NCBI GenBank assembly: GCA_020026115.1
Contig: JAHHQY010000033.1
Location: 1 to 18,316 of the forward strand
Direction: 5' to 3'
Source of the DNA: Actinobacillus sp.
Lineage (GTDB): Bacteria > Pseudomonadota > Gammaproteobacteria > Enterobacterales > Pasteurellaceae
DNA: 18,316 bases
Shown here: positions 1 to 7,767 of the stretch, piece by piece
How the letters are laid out: each line of letters starts with the position of its first letter
Position numbering within the stretch: the stretch's first letter is position 1
Program-made: the position numbers and the translations under genes
The notes under the pieces: generated by a model
What the model saw: the letters and a program-made list of their open reading frames with translations, nothing else
The model's database searches: none
What the model was told of the DNA's origin: nothing

Positions 1-1
1 C

Positions 2-76
2 TTTTTTAATCACTTTAATTTTTATCAAAAACTCCAGCGTTTTATCGAAGCCAATAAACAAAAAAATAAAAATTAA
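2..76 (+). CDS. Possible 3' end of an upstream gene (partial)
   Basis: An open frame enters from the window edge and runs 24 codons to TAA at 74-76. The encoded tail contains YQKLQRFIEANK and ends in a Lys/Asn-rich KQKNKN, which looks like a genuine soluble C-terminus rather than random A/T-rich translation. Nothing identifies the protein family. No clear terminator follows before the def promoter at 119. The frame could be chance, because the region is very A/T rich. Confidence 0.4.
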   Translation, partial: FFNHFNFYQKLQRFIEANKQKNKN

Positions 77-118
77 CCTCCTCTTTTTCGGCGCGAAAGC
101 CTTTTTGTTCTGCTTTTT

Positions 119-147
119 CTGAAAAAAGATGGAATTTTTACTATAAT
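119..147 (+). promoter_or_regulatory. Candidate sigma70 promoter for def-fmt-rsmB-trkA
   Basis: There is a perfect -10 hexamer TATAAT at 142-147, preceded after a 17-bp spacer by CTGAAA (119-124, 4 of 6 matches to TTGACA). The start site would fall about 65 bp upstream of the def start codon. It is the only strong promoter-like sequence upstream of the four-gene set. Confidence 0.6.
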
Positions 148-219
148 AGGCACAATCTATTGTATTTTTAGGGCAATTTAGCGTAAAGTTTGCCCGTTTT
201 TATATTTTAAGGAAAAAAA

Positions 220-738
220 ATGGCATTACTTGATGTTTTAATTTATCCCGATGAGCGTCTTAAAACCGTCGCTAAGGATATGCAAGCTGAAGACTTTACT
301 CCTGAATTAGATGAATTTATCGACAATATGTTTGAAACCATGTACGCACAACAAGGCATTGGTCTTGCGGCCACACAAGTGGATTTCCATAAACGCTTAA
401 TTGTGATCGACATTGAAGGAGATAAAAGCAATCAATTAGTCTTAATCAACCCTGAAATTTTAGCCAGCAGTGGTGAAACCGGCATCGAAGAAGGCTGTTT
501 ATCTTTACCTGGCTTTAACGGCTTTGTTCCACGCAAAGAAAAAGTGACCGTTCGTGCTTTAAACCGTAAAGGCGAACCCTTTGAATTTGAAGCAGATGAA
601 CTTTTAGCTATTTGCGTTCAACATGAAATGGACCACTTAAACGGCATTGTTTTTGCTGATTACCTATCCCCTTTCAAACGTAATCGTATGAAAGAAAAAC
701 TCTCTAAATTGCAAAAACAATTAGCTCGCAGAAAATAA
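220..738 (+). CDS. def: Peptide deformylase
   Basis: This metal-dependent cytoplasmic enzyme removes the N-formyl group from nascent proteins at the ribosome exit. All three family motifs are present: GIGLAATQ (residues 46-53), EGCLS (91-95, Cys93 being the metal ligand) and HEMDH (135-139, two His ligands and the catalytic Glu). The length of 172 residues is close to the roughly 169 of enterobacterial Def. The ATG is preceded by AAGGA at 209-213. It is the first gene of the conserved def-fmt pair, so the enzyme that adds the formyl group and the one that removes it are expressed together. A hairpin with a T-rich tail follows the stop codon and may reduce transcription into fmt. Confidence 0.97.
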   Translation: MALLDVLIYPDERLKTVAKDMQAEDFTPELDEFIDNMFETMYAQQGIGLAATQVDFHKRLIVIDIEGDKSNQLVLINPEILASSGETGIEEGCLSLPGFNGFVPRKEKVTVRALNRKGEPFEFEADELLAICVQHEMDHLNGIVFADYLSPFKRNRMKEKLSKLQKQLARRK

Positions 739-744
739 CTTCAC

Positions 745-770
745 AGGCGGACTTTTCCGCCTTTTCTCTT
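745..770 (+). terminator. Hairpin between def and fmt (partial terminator)
   Basis: AGGCGGA (745-751) pairs with TCCGCCT (756-762) around a CTTT loop, followed by a T-rich tract interrupted by C. It lies between two genes that are normally co-transcribed, so it is more likely a leaky terminator or RNA-stability element than a full stop. No obvious second promoter was found before fmt. Confidence 0.55.
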
Positions 771-798
771 TTTATATTGACTTTAACGTAGCACATTT

Positions 799-1755
799 AT
801 GAAACCATTAAATATTATCTTTGCTGGTACGCCAGATTTCGCCGCTCAACATTTACAAGCTTTATTAAAAAGCCAACACAATATTATCGCTGTTTATACA
901 CAACCTGATAAACCTGCTGGCCGTGGTAAAAAATTAACCGCAAGCCCTGTAAAACAATTGGCTTTGGAACATCAAATTCCTGTTTTTCAACCTAAAACCT
1001 TAAGAAATGAAGAGGCTCAACAAGAACTAAGCGCCTTAAATGCCGATGTTTTAGTCGTGGTTGCTTATGGTTTAATTTTACCTAAAGCCGTACTTGATGC
1101 ACCACGCTTAGGTTGCATTAACGTTCATGGCTCTCTTTTACCAAAATGGCGTGGCGCAGCCCCTATTCAACGCAGTGTTTGGGCAGGAGATGCGCAAACT
1201 GGCGTAACCATTATGCAAATGGATGAAGGGTTAGATACAGGGGATATGCTACATAAAGTGATTACCCCAATTAGCTTGCAAGAAACTTCTGCAAGCCTCT
1301 ATGACAAATTAGCTCGCCTTGCGCCCCCTGCTTTAATTGATGTGTTAGATGGCTTAGAAAATGGCCAATTTCCACCAATAAAACAAGATGATAGCCAAGC
1401 TACCCACGCTAAAAAATTATCTAAAGAAGAAGCTAAATTAGATTGGCAATTACCGGCTTGTCAATTAGAACGCAATATTCGTGCCTTTAATCCTTGGCCG
1501 ATGGCTTTTTTAACTACGCAAGATGAAAAAGGCCAAATGCAAACTTTAAAAATTCATCAAGCTGAAGTATTAGCCCATGTGCAAGCTCAAGCGGGTTGTG
1601 TTTTACAAGCCGATAAAAACGGCATTCAAATTGCCACAAGCGATGGCGTATTAAATTTATTAACTTTACAACCTGCAGGTAAAAAACCGATGTCTGCGCA
1701 AGATTTTCTAAATGGCCGTGCAACTTGGTTTAAAGTTGGTGAGGTTTTAGCATAA
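799..1755 (+). CDS. fmt: Methionyl-tRNA formyltransferase
   Basis: The enzyme transfers a formyl group from 10-formyl-tetrahydrofolate to Met-tRNA(fMet), making the initiator tRNA. The N-terminal formyltransferase fold contains the signature SLLPKWRGAAPIQ and the catalytic triad seen in the family: Asn108, His110 (in INVHGS) and Asp146 (in GLDTGD). A C-terminal tRNA-binding OB-like domain occupies roughly residues 210-318. The length of 318 residues is typical. The start at 799 gives the expected MKPLNIIFAGTPDFA opening, although the Shine-Dalgarno is weak, which fits reliance on coupling to def. The stop codon TAA overlaps the ATG of rsmB by one base (TAATG), implying translational coupling. 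Confidence 0.97.
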   Translation: MKPLNIIFAGTPDFAAQHLQALLKSQHNIIAVYTQPDKPAGRGKKLTASPVKQLALEHQIPVFQPKTLRNEEAQQELSALNADVLVVVAYGLILPKAVLDAPRLGCINVHGSLLPKWRGAAPIQRSVWAGDAQTGVTIMQMDEGLDTGDMLHKVITPISLQETSASLYDKLARLAPPALIDVLDGLENGQFPPIKQDDSQATHAKKLSKEEAKLDWQLPACQLERNIRAFNPWPMAFLTTQDEKGQMQTLKIHQAEVLAHVQAQAGCVLQADKNGIQIATSDGVLNLLTLQPAGKKPMSAQDFLNGRATWFKVGEVLA

Positions 1756-3092
1756 TGAACAAAAAAACACAGGCCAAAGGCAAAATGCTTTCTTTACGCG
1801 CGGCTTCTGCGCAATGCGTATTTTCAATGCTTTACGAAGGTAAGTCCCTTTCAGCTTTATTACCTGAATATCAACAACGTATTTCTGCCAAAGACAGCGC
1901 CTTACTGCAAGAATTAACCTTTGGTGTCGCGCGTGTTTTACCGCGTTTATCACAGATTTTAAATCAACTTTTAGATAAACCATTAAAAGGAAAAACTCGC
2001 ATTGTGCATTGCTTACTTCTTGTGGGCTTATATCAAATTCTTTATACGCGTATCCCTGCGCATGCCGCAGTAGACGAAGTTGTTAACGCCAGCTGTGAAT
2101 TAAAAGTCAACCAATTTCGTGGCTTAATTAATGCGGTACTACGTCGCTTTTTACGAGAAGAAGACAAAATTTTGGCGCGAGTGGATAAAAATTGGCATAG
2201 CTTGCACCCCGATTGGTTCATCAATTTACTCAAACCCGTTTATCCAAATTGGCAGGAAATTATTAACGCGAATAATCAAAAACCGCCAATGTGGTTGCGC
2301 ATTAATCCTAATTTCCATTCTGTCGCTGATTACCAAAAATGCCTTGCTGAACAAGGAATTACGGCTCAAGCTTGCGAACATCCGCAGGCTTTACGTTTAG
2401 AACAAGCGCAAAATGTACAAAAATTACCTTTCTTCAATGAGGGGCATTTAAGCGTGCAAGATGTGCATGCTCAATGGGCGGGGATTTTATTAGCGCCAGA
2501 AAATCACGACATCATTTTAGATGCTTGTGCCGCACCAGGTGGAAAAACCACTCATTTATTAGAGCTTGCGCCCAAAGCACGCGTTATTGCTTTAGACGTT
2601 GAGGAAAAACGCTTAAAACGTGTAACGGAAAACCTAGCGCGCATGCAACAAAAGGCTCAAATTCTTTGTGCCGATGCAAGTGAGCCTGAACATTGGCTTG
2701 GCGAAATTTTTACCCCACAACAAAGTGCGAAATTCGATAAAATTTTATTAGATGCCCCTTGTTCTGCAACGGGGGTGATTCGCCGTCATCCTGATATTAA
2801 ATGGCTACGCAAAGCAGAAGATATTGAACAATTAGTCGCCTTACAAAGCAAAATTTTACATGCCTTATGGGGAACCTTAAAAGAAGGTGGCATTTTGCTC
2901 TACGCCACTTGTTCTGTGTTAAAACAAGAAAATGCTTCACAAATTGAAGCATTTTTAGCCACGCATTCTGATGCAGAATTAATCCCTCTTCCTTTTGCTG
3001 AAAAAGATGAAATTGGACATCAATTTTTACCGCAAGCGGAAAGTGGCGATGGCTTTTATTATGCGAAATTGAAAAAGAGAAAAGCTCAATGA
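1755..3092 (+). CDS. rsmB: 16S rRNA (cytosine-967-C5) methyltransferase
   Basis: RsmB (Sun/Fmu) methylates C967 of 16S rRNA with S-adenosylmethionine. The N-terminal third is a NusB-like RNA-binding domain. The C-terminal Rossmann methyltransferase domain shows the SAM-binding motif DACAAPGGKT (from residue 256), the DAPCSATG motif (333-340, with Cys336) and YATCSV (383-388, with Cys386). The two cysteines are those used in m5C chemistry: Cys386 is the expected nucleophile and Cys336 assists product release. The length of 445 residues is normal. It starts on the last base of the fmt stop codon and ends four bases into trkA (ATGA), so it is tightly embedded in the operon. Confidence 0.96.
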   Translation: MNKKTQAKGKMLSLRAASAQCVFSMLYEGKSLSALLPEYQQRISAKDSALLQELTFGVARVLPRLSQILNQLLDKPLKGKTRIVHCLLLVGLYQILYTRIPAHAAVDEVVNASCELKVNQFRGLINAVLRRFLREEDKILARVDKNWHSLHPDWFINLLKPVYPNWQEIINANNQKPPMWLRINPNFHSVADYQKCLAEQGITAQACEHPQALRLEQAQNVQKLPFFNEGHLSVQDVHAQWAGILLAPENHDIILDACAAPGGKTTHLLELAPKARVIALDVEEKRLKRVTENLARMQQKAQILCADASEPEHWLGEIFTPQQSAKFDKILLDAPCSATGVIRRHPDIKWLRKAEDIEQLVALQSKILHALWGTLKEGGILLYATCSVLKQENASQIEAFLATHSDAELIPLPFAEKDEIGHQFLPQAESGDGFYYAKLKKRKAQ

Positions 3093-4465
3093 AAATTATC
3101 ATTTTAGGGGCAGGCCAAGTTGGTACAACCTTAGCTGAAAATTTAGTGAGTGAAGATAACGACATTACTCTCGTTGATAATAAGCAGGCTTATTTAGACA
3201 GCTTACAAGAAAAGCACGATTTACGCGTTATCGAGGGGAATGCTTCTTCACCCTCTGTCTTACGTCAAGCCGGCGCTGCGGATGCTGATTTACTTGTGGC
3301 TGTCACAAGCTCTGATGAAGTCAATATGGTTGCCTGCCAAGTCGCTTACACCTTATTTAATACGCCCGTTAAAGTAGCGCGTATTCGTAATAATGAATAT
3401 TTGCGGGAAAAAGATAAACTTTTCCAAAATACGATGATCCCCATTGACCATATTATTTCACCAGAACGCTTGGTTACCGAGGAAATTACGCGCCTAATCA
3501 ACTATCCTGGTGCTTTGCAAATTTCTCACCTTGCCGAAGATTTAGTCAGTATTGTGGTCGTGCGCGCGTATTATGGTGGACCTTTAGTTGGTTATCCCAT
3601 TTCTGCATTAAAAGATCATTTACCGCATATTGATTGCAAAATTGTGGCCATTAAACGTCAAGATAAAATGATCCGCCCACAAGGATCTACCATTGTGGAA
3701 GCGGGTGATGAAGTCACTTTTATTTGCGCGACAATTCACATTAAAGCCATTATGTCTGAGCTACAACGCTTAGAACGTCCCTACAAACGGATGATTATTA
3801 TTGGTGGCGGGAATATTGCCGTTGGTGTTGCAACAAAATTGGAAAATCAATGCAGTATCAAATTGATTGAACGTAATCCCAAACGAGCCACACAATTAGC
3901 GGAAGATTTATCTAAAACCTTAGTTTTTCAAGGTGACCCTTCTGACGAATCGTTATTATTTGAAGAAAATATTGAAGCTACCGACGTATTTTTATGCTTA
4001 ACGAGCGATGATGAAACCAACATTATGTCCGCTCTCTTAGCCAAACGTCTCGGGGCAAAAAATGCTATGGTGCTTATTCAACGTATGGCGTACGTTAACT
4101 TAGTGCAAGGCGGTACCATTGATATTGCCATTTCACCGCAACAAACTACGGTTTCTGCGATGTTAAGTTATGTACGCAAAGGCGATGTGGTGAATGCGGT
4201 ATCTATGCGTCATGGTTTAGCGGAAGTGCAAGAAATTGTTTTACACGGCAATGAGAGCACATCTCAAGTCATTGGTCGTCGCATTGAGGCCTTAAAACTT
4301 CCCGTAGGAACGGTAATTGCCGCCATTGTACGCAATGAGGAAGTGATTATTGCAAAACGCCAAGTCGTGTTAGCGGAAAATGATCACGTTATTATTTACA
4401 TTAATGATAAAAAATCCGTTAGCGAAATCGAAAAGCTTTTCCAACCAAGCGCATTTTTTATTTAA
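3089..4465 (+). CDS. trkA: Trk potassium uptake system, NAD-binding regulatory subunit
   Basis: TrkA is the cytoplasmic peripheral subunit that gates the TrkH/TrkG K+ channel in response to bound nucleotide. It contains two RCK units in tandem. The first Rossmann domain opens with the glycine motif GAGQVG (residues 7-12) and the second with GGGNIAVG (from residue 239), each followed by an RCK_C domain. The 458 residues match the enterobacterial protein. ATG overlaps the rsmB stop by four bases. The order def-fmt-rsmB-trkA is conserved in gammaproteobacteria. The membrane partner TrkH is not in this window. A symmetrical hairpin follows immediately and separates it from convergent gmhB. Confidence 0.97.
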   Translation: MKIIILGAGQVGTTLAENLVSEDNDITLVDNKQAYLDSLQEKHDLRVIEGNASSPSVLRQAGAADADLLVAVTSSDEVNMVACQVAYTLFNTPVKVARIRNNEYLREKDKLFQNTMIPIDHIISPERLVTEEITRLINYPGALQISHLAEDLVSIVVVRAYYGGPLVGYPISALKDHLPHIDCKIVAIKRQDKMIRPQGSTIVEAGDEVTFICATIHIKAIMSELQRLERPYKRMIIIGGGNIAVGVATKLENQCSIKLIERNPKRATQLAEDLSKTLVFQGDPSDESLLFEENIEATDVFLCLTSDDETNIMSALLAKRLGAKNAMVLIQRMAYVNLVQGGTIDIAISPQQTTVSAMLSYVRKGDVVNAVSMRHGLAEVQEIVLHGNESTSQVIGRRIEALKLPVGTVIAAIVRNEEVIIAKRQVVLAENDHVIIYINDKKSVSEIEKLFQPSAFFI

Positions 4466-4471
4466 TGAACA

Positions 4472-4506
4472 CTCGCAAGGAAATTTTGTCTTTCTTTCCT
4501 TGCGAG
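4472..4506. terminator. Convergent hairpin between trkA and gmhB
   Basis: A perfect 12-bp stem, CTCGCAAGGAAA (4472-4483) with TTTCCTTGCGAG (4495-4506), encloses an 11-base loop. It lies between two converging genes and ends five bases from the gmhB stop codon, so it probably terminates or protects both transcripts, although no long T tract follows. The arms resemble the CTCGCRCCGAAA repeat used elsewhere in the window, with two changed positions. Confidence 0.65.
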
Positions 4507-4510
4507 GATC

Positions 4511-5053
4511 TTAAGCGAGAATTCGAGGCAAATCGACAAGACTATCAAGCACATAATCCGCTAAATTTTCCCCTTCAGCAGTCACGGCTTTTCCCGTACG
4601 CACTAAAATTTTCGTTTTGACTTTCGCCTCTTGGGCGGCTAAAAGATCTTCCACTTTATCCCCCACCATAACAGATTGTTGCGGATCAATCTTCAAGGCT
4701 TTAATGGCATCTTTCAACATTCCGCCTTTAGGCTTACGGCAATCGCATTGTTTTTGATATTCACCTTTTCCTTCTGGATGATGAGGACAATAATAAATAC
4801 CTGCTAAATCAACATCTTGCTCAGCTAAAGACCAATCCATCCATTCTGTTAATTGCAAAAAATCCTCTTCGCTAAAATAACCGCGAGCAATTCCTGATTG
4901 ATTCGTAACCACCACTAATAAATAACCCATTTGCTGTAATTTTCGCAATGTTGGGATAACCCCTTCAATAAATTCAAAATCATCAATTTTATGCACATAA
5001 CCATGATCAATATTTAACGTACCGTCACGATCTAAAAATATGGCTTTTTTCAT
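4511..5053 (-). CDS. gmhB: D-glycero-beta-D-manno-heptose-1,7-bisphosphate 7-phosphatase
   Basis: GmhB dephosphorylates heptose 1,7-bisphosphate in the ADP-heptose pathway that supplies the LPS inner core. It is a HAD-family phosphatase: the catalytic motif FLDRDGT (Asp nucleophile and acid/base Asp) lies near the N-terminus, TNQSG is motif II, and VGDKVEDL carries the C-terminal metal-binding Asp. The CPHHPEGK...QCDCRKPK stretch is the structural zinc site typical of this subfamily. I chose ATG at 5051-5053, which gives MKKAIFLDRDGT and about 180 residues; the frame stays open eight codons further to a TTG, but that extension is Lys/Arg/Glu filler. A GAGAAAG stretch serves as a modest ribosome site. 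The gene is divergent from metN and convergent with trkA. Confidence 0.95.
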   Translation of the reverse strand: MKKAIFLDRDGTLNIDHGYVHKIDDFEFIEGVIPTLRKLQQMGYLLVVVTNQSGIARGYFSEEDFLQLTEWMDWSLAEQDVDLAGIYYCPHHPEGKGEYQKQCDCRKPKGGMLKDAIKALKIDPQQSVMVGDKVEDLLAAQEAKVKTKILVRTGKAVTAEGENLADYVLDSLVDLPRILA

Positions 5054-5090
5054 TTTTCTTTCTCTTTTCTTATTCAAAAACTTAAGGCGG

Positions 5091-5119
5091 ATTATCGCGA
5101 TTTCCTCTTAGTGGCGCAA
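5091..5119 (-). promoter_or_regulatory. Candidate gmhB promoter
   Basis: Read on the minus strand, TTGCGC (5119-5114) and GATAAT (5096-5091) are separated by exactly 17 bp. The -10 matches at 5 of 6 positions and the -35 at 3 of 6. It lies 38 bp upstream of the gmhB ATG. Confidence 0.4.
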
Positions 5120-5147
5120 ATTTTTTCGTAAAAGTTTTAAAAAGCGC

Positions 5148-5175
5148 TTTACATAGCCATCTAGCCGTCTATAAT
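5148..5175 (+). promoter_or_regulatory. metNIQ promoter
   Basis: TTTACA (5148-5153, 5 of 6 matches) and a perfect TATAAT (5170-5175) are spaced by 16 bp. The spacer is almost wholly filled by two MetJ boxes, so a bound repressor would block polymerase directly. The -10 lies about 30 bp upstream of the metN start chosen here. Confidence 0.75.
5155..5170. promoter_or_regulatory. Tandem MetJ operator (two met boxes)
   Basis: AGCCATCT (5155-5162) and AGCCGTCT (5163-5170) are contiguous 8-bp boxes, matching the AGACGTCT consensus at 6 and 7 of 8 positions. MetJ binds cooperatively to two or more adjacent boxes with S-adenosylmethionine as corepressor, and metNIQ is a classical MetJ target, so site, position and gene function all agree. 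Confidence 0.8.
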
Positions 5176-5206
5176 GCCATTTATGCAAAAAAACACAGGT
5201 CTTTTT

Positions 5207-6241
5207 ATGATTAAATTAGAAAATATTTGTAAAACTTTTAACGTGAATGGTCGCCAAATTAAGGCGCTCGATAACGTTAACTTAAACGTTCCCAAAGGAC
5301 ACATTTGTGGCGTTATTGGTTCATCTGGTGCGGGTAAAAGTACCTTAATTCGTTGTGTCAATTTATTAGAAGCACCAAGCTCAGGGAAAGTCATTGTTGA
5401 TGGTAAAGAGTTAACCCAAATGAAAGCGGGGGAACTGATTCAAGCTCGTCGTAATATTAGTATGATTTTCCAACATTTTAATTTACTTGCTTCGCGTACG
5501 GTCTTTGAAAATGTTGCCTTACCTTTAGAGTTAGCGGGTAAATCGAAAAAGGTTATTCAACAAAAAGTCAGCGAACTTTTAACTTTAGTTGGTTTAAGCG
5601 ATAAACATAACGCTTATCCTGCGAATCTTTCGGGGGGACAAAAACAACGTGTAGCCATTGCGCGCGGATTAGCGACCGACCCTAAAGTCTTGTTATGCGA
5701 TGAAGCGACCTCAGCGCTTGACCCTGCAACTACGCAATCCATTTTAAAATTATTAAAAGAAATTAACCGTAATCTTGGCATTACGATTTTATTGATTACT
5801 CATGAAATGGATGTGGTAAAAAAAATCTGTGACCATGTGGCGGTCATTGACGGTGGGAAATTGGTGGAACAAGGTTCTGTCAGTGAAATTTTCTCTAATC
5901 CACAAACAAAATTGGCGCAAAAATTTATCCAAGGTACATTCCATATTCATTTACCGGAAGAATATTTAGATTCGCTTTCAGCACAGCCGAAAAATGAACA
6001 TTCTTACCCGATTGTAAAATTTGAATTTACGGGTTCGTCCGTTGATGCGCCTGTGTTATCTCAAGCCTCTAAACGTTTTGGCATTGATTTAAGTATTTTA
6101 ACCTCGCAAATTGATTATGCAGGGGGCGTAAAATTTGGTTTTACTGTCGCAGAATTAGAAGGGGATGCTCAAGCTGTCCAACAAACATTAAATTATTTAA
6201 AAGAACATCAAATTAAAGTGGAGATTTTAGGCTATGTTTAG
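5207..6241 (+). CDS. metN: Methionine ABC importer, ATP-binding subunit
   Basis: MetN powers D- and L-methionine import as a cytoplasmic dimer bound to MetI. Motifs: Walker A GSSGAGKST (38-46), Q-loop FQHFNLL (from 88), signature LSGGQKQR (141-148), Walker B VLLCDEATS (from 161) and a downstream H-loop THEMDV. The C-terminal 80 or so residues form the NIL/C2 domain that binds methionine and shuts transport off when the cell is replete. The start at 5207 gives MIKLENICK, matching family N-termini, and has AGG eight to ten bases upstream. In-frame ATGs at 5174 and 5183 are rejected because they overlap or closely follow the -10. It overlaps metI by eight bases. Confidence 0.97.
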   Translation: MIKLENICKTFNVNGRQIKALDNVNLNVPKGHICGVIGSSGAGKSTLIRCVNLLEAPSSGKVIVDGKELTQMKAGELIQARRNISMIFQHFNLLASRTVFENVALPLELAGKSKKVIQQKVSELLTLVGLSDKHNAYPANLSGGQKQRVAIARGLATDPKVLLCDEATSALDPATTQSILKLLKEINRNLGITILLITHEMDVVKKICDHVAVIDGGKLVEQGSVSEIFSNPQTKLAQKFIQGTFHIHLPEEYLDSLSAQPKNEHSYPIVKFEFTGSSVDAPVLSQASKRFGIDLSILTSQIDYAGGVKFGFTVAELEGDAQAVQQTLNYLKEHQIKVEILGYV

Positions 6242-6899
6242 TTCAATTACCCCAAGAATGTGGCAACTTTTATGGCAAGCTACGGGGGAAACCTTGTATA
6301 TGGTTTTTGCCTCAGGTGCCGTTGCCGCACTTTTAGGTATTCCTTTAGGCGTGGCTTTATTTGTTACTCGTAAAAATCAAATTAAAGAAAATGCTTTTTG
6401 GTATCAATTTTTAAGTATTGTCGTCAATGTAGGACGTAGTGTACCTTTTATTATTTTATTAGTTGCTATTATTCCTTTTACAATGCTACTTTTAGGTACT
6501 TTTATTGGCACTACCGCGGCCATCGTACCTTTAAGTATTGCGGCAATTCCTTTTGTGGCACGCTTAGTAGAAAATGCTTTAATGGAAGTGCCTACGGGCT
6601 TAACTGAAGCAGCGAAAGCTATGGGCGCAACGAATTGGCAAATTATTACTAAATTTTTATTACCCGAAGCTTGGGGAAGTATTGTCAACGTTATTACCGT
6701 TACCTTAGTCACCTTAGTCAATTACTCCGCTATGGCCGGAACTGTCGGGGGCGGTGGTTTAGGTTATGTTGGCATTCAATATGGCTATCAAACCTATAAA
6801 CCGATGGTGCTTTTATTAACGGTAATTATCTTAGTCGTGATGGTACAAATTATTCAAATGATCGGTGATGCTTGCGTACGCCGTTTAACACATAAATAA
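6234..6899 (+). CDS. metI: Methionine ABC importer, permease subunit
   Basis: MetI is the inner-membrane channel subunit. At 221 residues it has about five hydrophobic segments, as expected for a small MetI-type permease. The cytoplasmic EAA loop that docks on MetN is clear: EAAKAMGATNWQII followed by FLLPEAWGS. A glycine-rich AGTVGGGGLGYVGIQYGYQ segment, conserved in the family, follows the loop. The ATG lies inside the end of metN (8-bp overlap), implying coupled translation and balanced subunit numbers. metQ follows after 19 bp. Confidence 0.96.
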   Translation: MFSSITPRMWQLLWQATGETLYMVFASGAVAALLGIPLGVALFVTRKNQIKENAFWYQFLSIVVNVGRSVPFIILLVAIIPFTMLLLGTFIGTTAAIVPLSIAAIPFVARLVENALMEVPTGLTEAAKAMGATNWQIITKFLLPEAWGSIVNVITVTLVTLVNYSAMAGTVGGGGLGYVGIQYGYQTYKPMVLLLTVIILVVMVQIIQMIGDACVRRLTHK

Positions 6900-6918
6900 A
6901 CTCACAGGAGACATGCAA

Positions 6919-7713
6919 ATGAAACAACTTCTAAAAATTTCATTCATTACCGCAGCTTTATGCACCGCTTCATCCGCTTTTGCTCAAAATGGGCATTTAA
7001 CCGTAGGCGTAATTTCAGGCCCTGAATTAACCGTTGCGGAAGAAGCACAAAAAATCGCTAAGGAAAAATACAATCTTGACGTAGAGCTTGTGCCATTTAT
7101 GGATTATGTTACGCCCAATGCCGCTTTAGCCAATAAGCTCATTGACGCCAATGCTTATCAACACAAACCTTACTTAGATAAGCAGAAAAAAGACCGCGGT
7201 TACAATGACTTCGTGATTGTGGGAAATACTTTTGTTTACCCAATTGCGGCTTACTCACAAAAAATTAAAAATTTAAGTGATTTAAAAAATGGCGCTACCG
7301 TTGCGATTCCAAATGACCCAACAAACCAAGGCCGTGCGTTGCTTTTATTACAACAAGCCGGTTTAATTAAATTAGCGGACCCGAAAAGTTTAACTCAAAC
7401 TGATTTAGATATTGTGGAAAATCCTAAAAATCTGGAAATTCAAACTTTAGATGCCAATTTAATTGCACGCACCTTAAGTCAAGTGGATTTAGCCGTTATC
7501 AACAGCACCTTTGCCAGCCAAAATAATTTATATCCAACACGCGATGCCATTTTGGTTGAAGATAAAGATTCACCTTATGTGAATATTATTGTTGCTCGTG
7601 AAGATAACCAAGCGGACCCTGATTTAATCAACTTTATTAAGGCTTTTAATACCGAAGAAGTGTATAAAAAAGCCCAAGCGGAATTCCAAAACGCCGTTGT
7701 GAAAGGTTGGTAA
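6919..7713 (+). CDS. metQ: Methionine-binding protein of MetNIQ (NlpA family)
   Basis: This is the extracytoplasmic methionine receptor that delivers substrate to MetNI. The mature part carries the NlpA-family hallmarks HKPYLD, GNTFVYP, PNDPTNQGRALLLL, DIVENPK and KDSPYVNIIV, and ends in VVKGW. I chose the second ATG (6919), which sits eight bases after AGGAG at 6906-6910; ATG 6913 is only two bases from it. The signal peptide runs to AFA, residues 20-22, and looks like a signal peptidase I type. The only cysteine there is preceded by AAL, which does not fit a lipobox, whereas MetQ in enterobacteria and the Haemophilus homologue are lipoproteins. It is the last gene of the operon; a strong terminator follows. 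Confidence 0.93.
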   Translation: MKQLLKISFITAALCTASSAFAQNGHLTVGVISGPELTVAEEAQKIAKEKYNLDVELVPFMDYVTPNAALANKLIDANAYQHKPYLDKQKKDRGYNDFVIVGNTFVYPIAAYSQKIKNLSDLKNGATVAIPNDPTNQGRALLLLQQAGLIKLADPKSLTQTDLDIVENPKNLEIQTLDANLIARTLSQVDLAVINSTFASQNNLYPTRDAILVEDKDSPYVNIIVAREDNQADPDLINFIKAFNTEEVYKKAQAEFQNAVVKGW

Positions 7714-7720
7714 AATCACA

Positions 7721-7733
7721 CTCGCACCGAAAA
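7721..7733 (+). repeat. CTCGCRCCGAAAA repeat, single copy after metQ
   Basis: CTCGCACCGAAAA lies seven bases after the metQ stop codon and runs into the A tract of the following terminator. It is one of eight exact copies of the 12-mer core in this window. Confidence 0.7.
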
Positions 7734-7767
7734 AAAGCCCCAAGTTTCAACGCTTGGGGCTTTTTTT
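7730..7767. terminator. Bidirectional terminator between metQ and the GreA/GreB-like gene
   Basis: AGCCCCAAG (7736-7744) pairs with CTTGGGGCT (7753-7761) around an 8-base loop. It is flanked by an A7 tract on the left and T7 on the right, so the stem can extend and terminate in both directions. The right T tract overlaps the stop codon of the minus-strand gene. Confidence 0.9.

Noticed and set aside
2797..3165. 122-codon minus-strand frame across rsmB/trkA
   Set aside because: It is a shadow of two well-supported overlapping genes.
5054..5077. TTG-initiated extension of gmhB
   Set aside because: It is a low-complexity charged leader; ATG 5053 matches family N-termini.
5174..5206. Upstream in-frame ATG codons for metN (5174 and 5183)
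   Set aside because: They overlap or directly follow the -10 and MetJ boxes, add residues absent from the family, and ATG 5207 has a better ribosome site.
7730..7767. Uptake-signal dyad after metQ
   Set aside because: The stem is AGCCCCAAG/CTTGGGGCT, a plain terminator without either known signal core.
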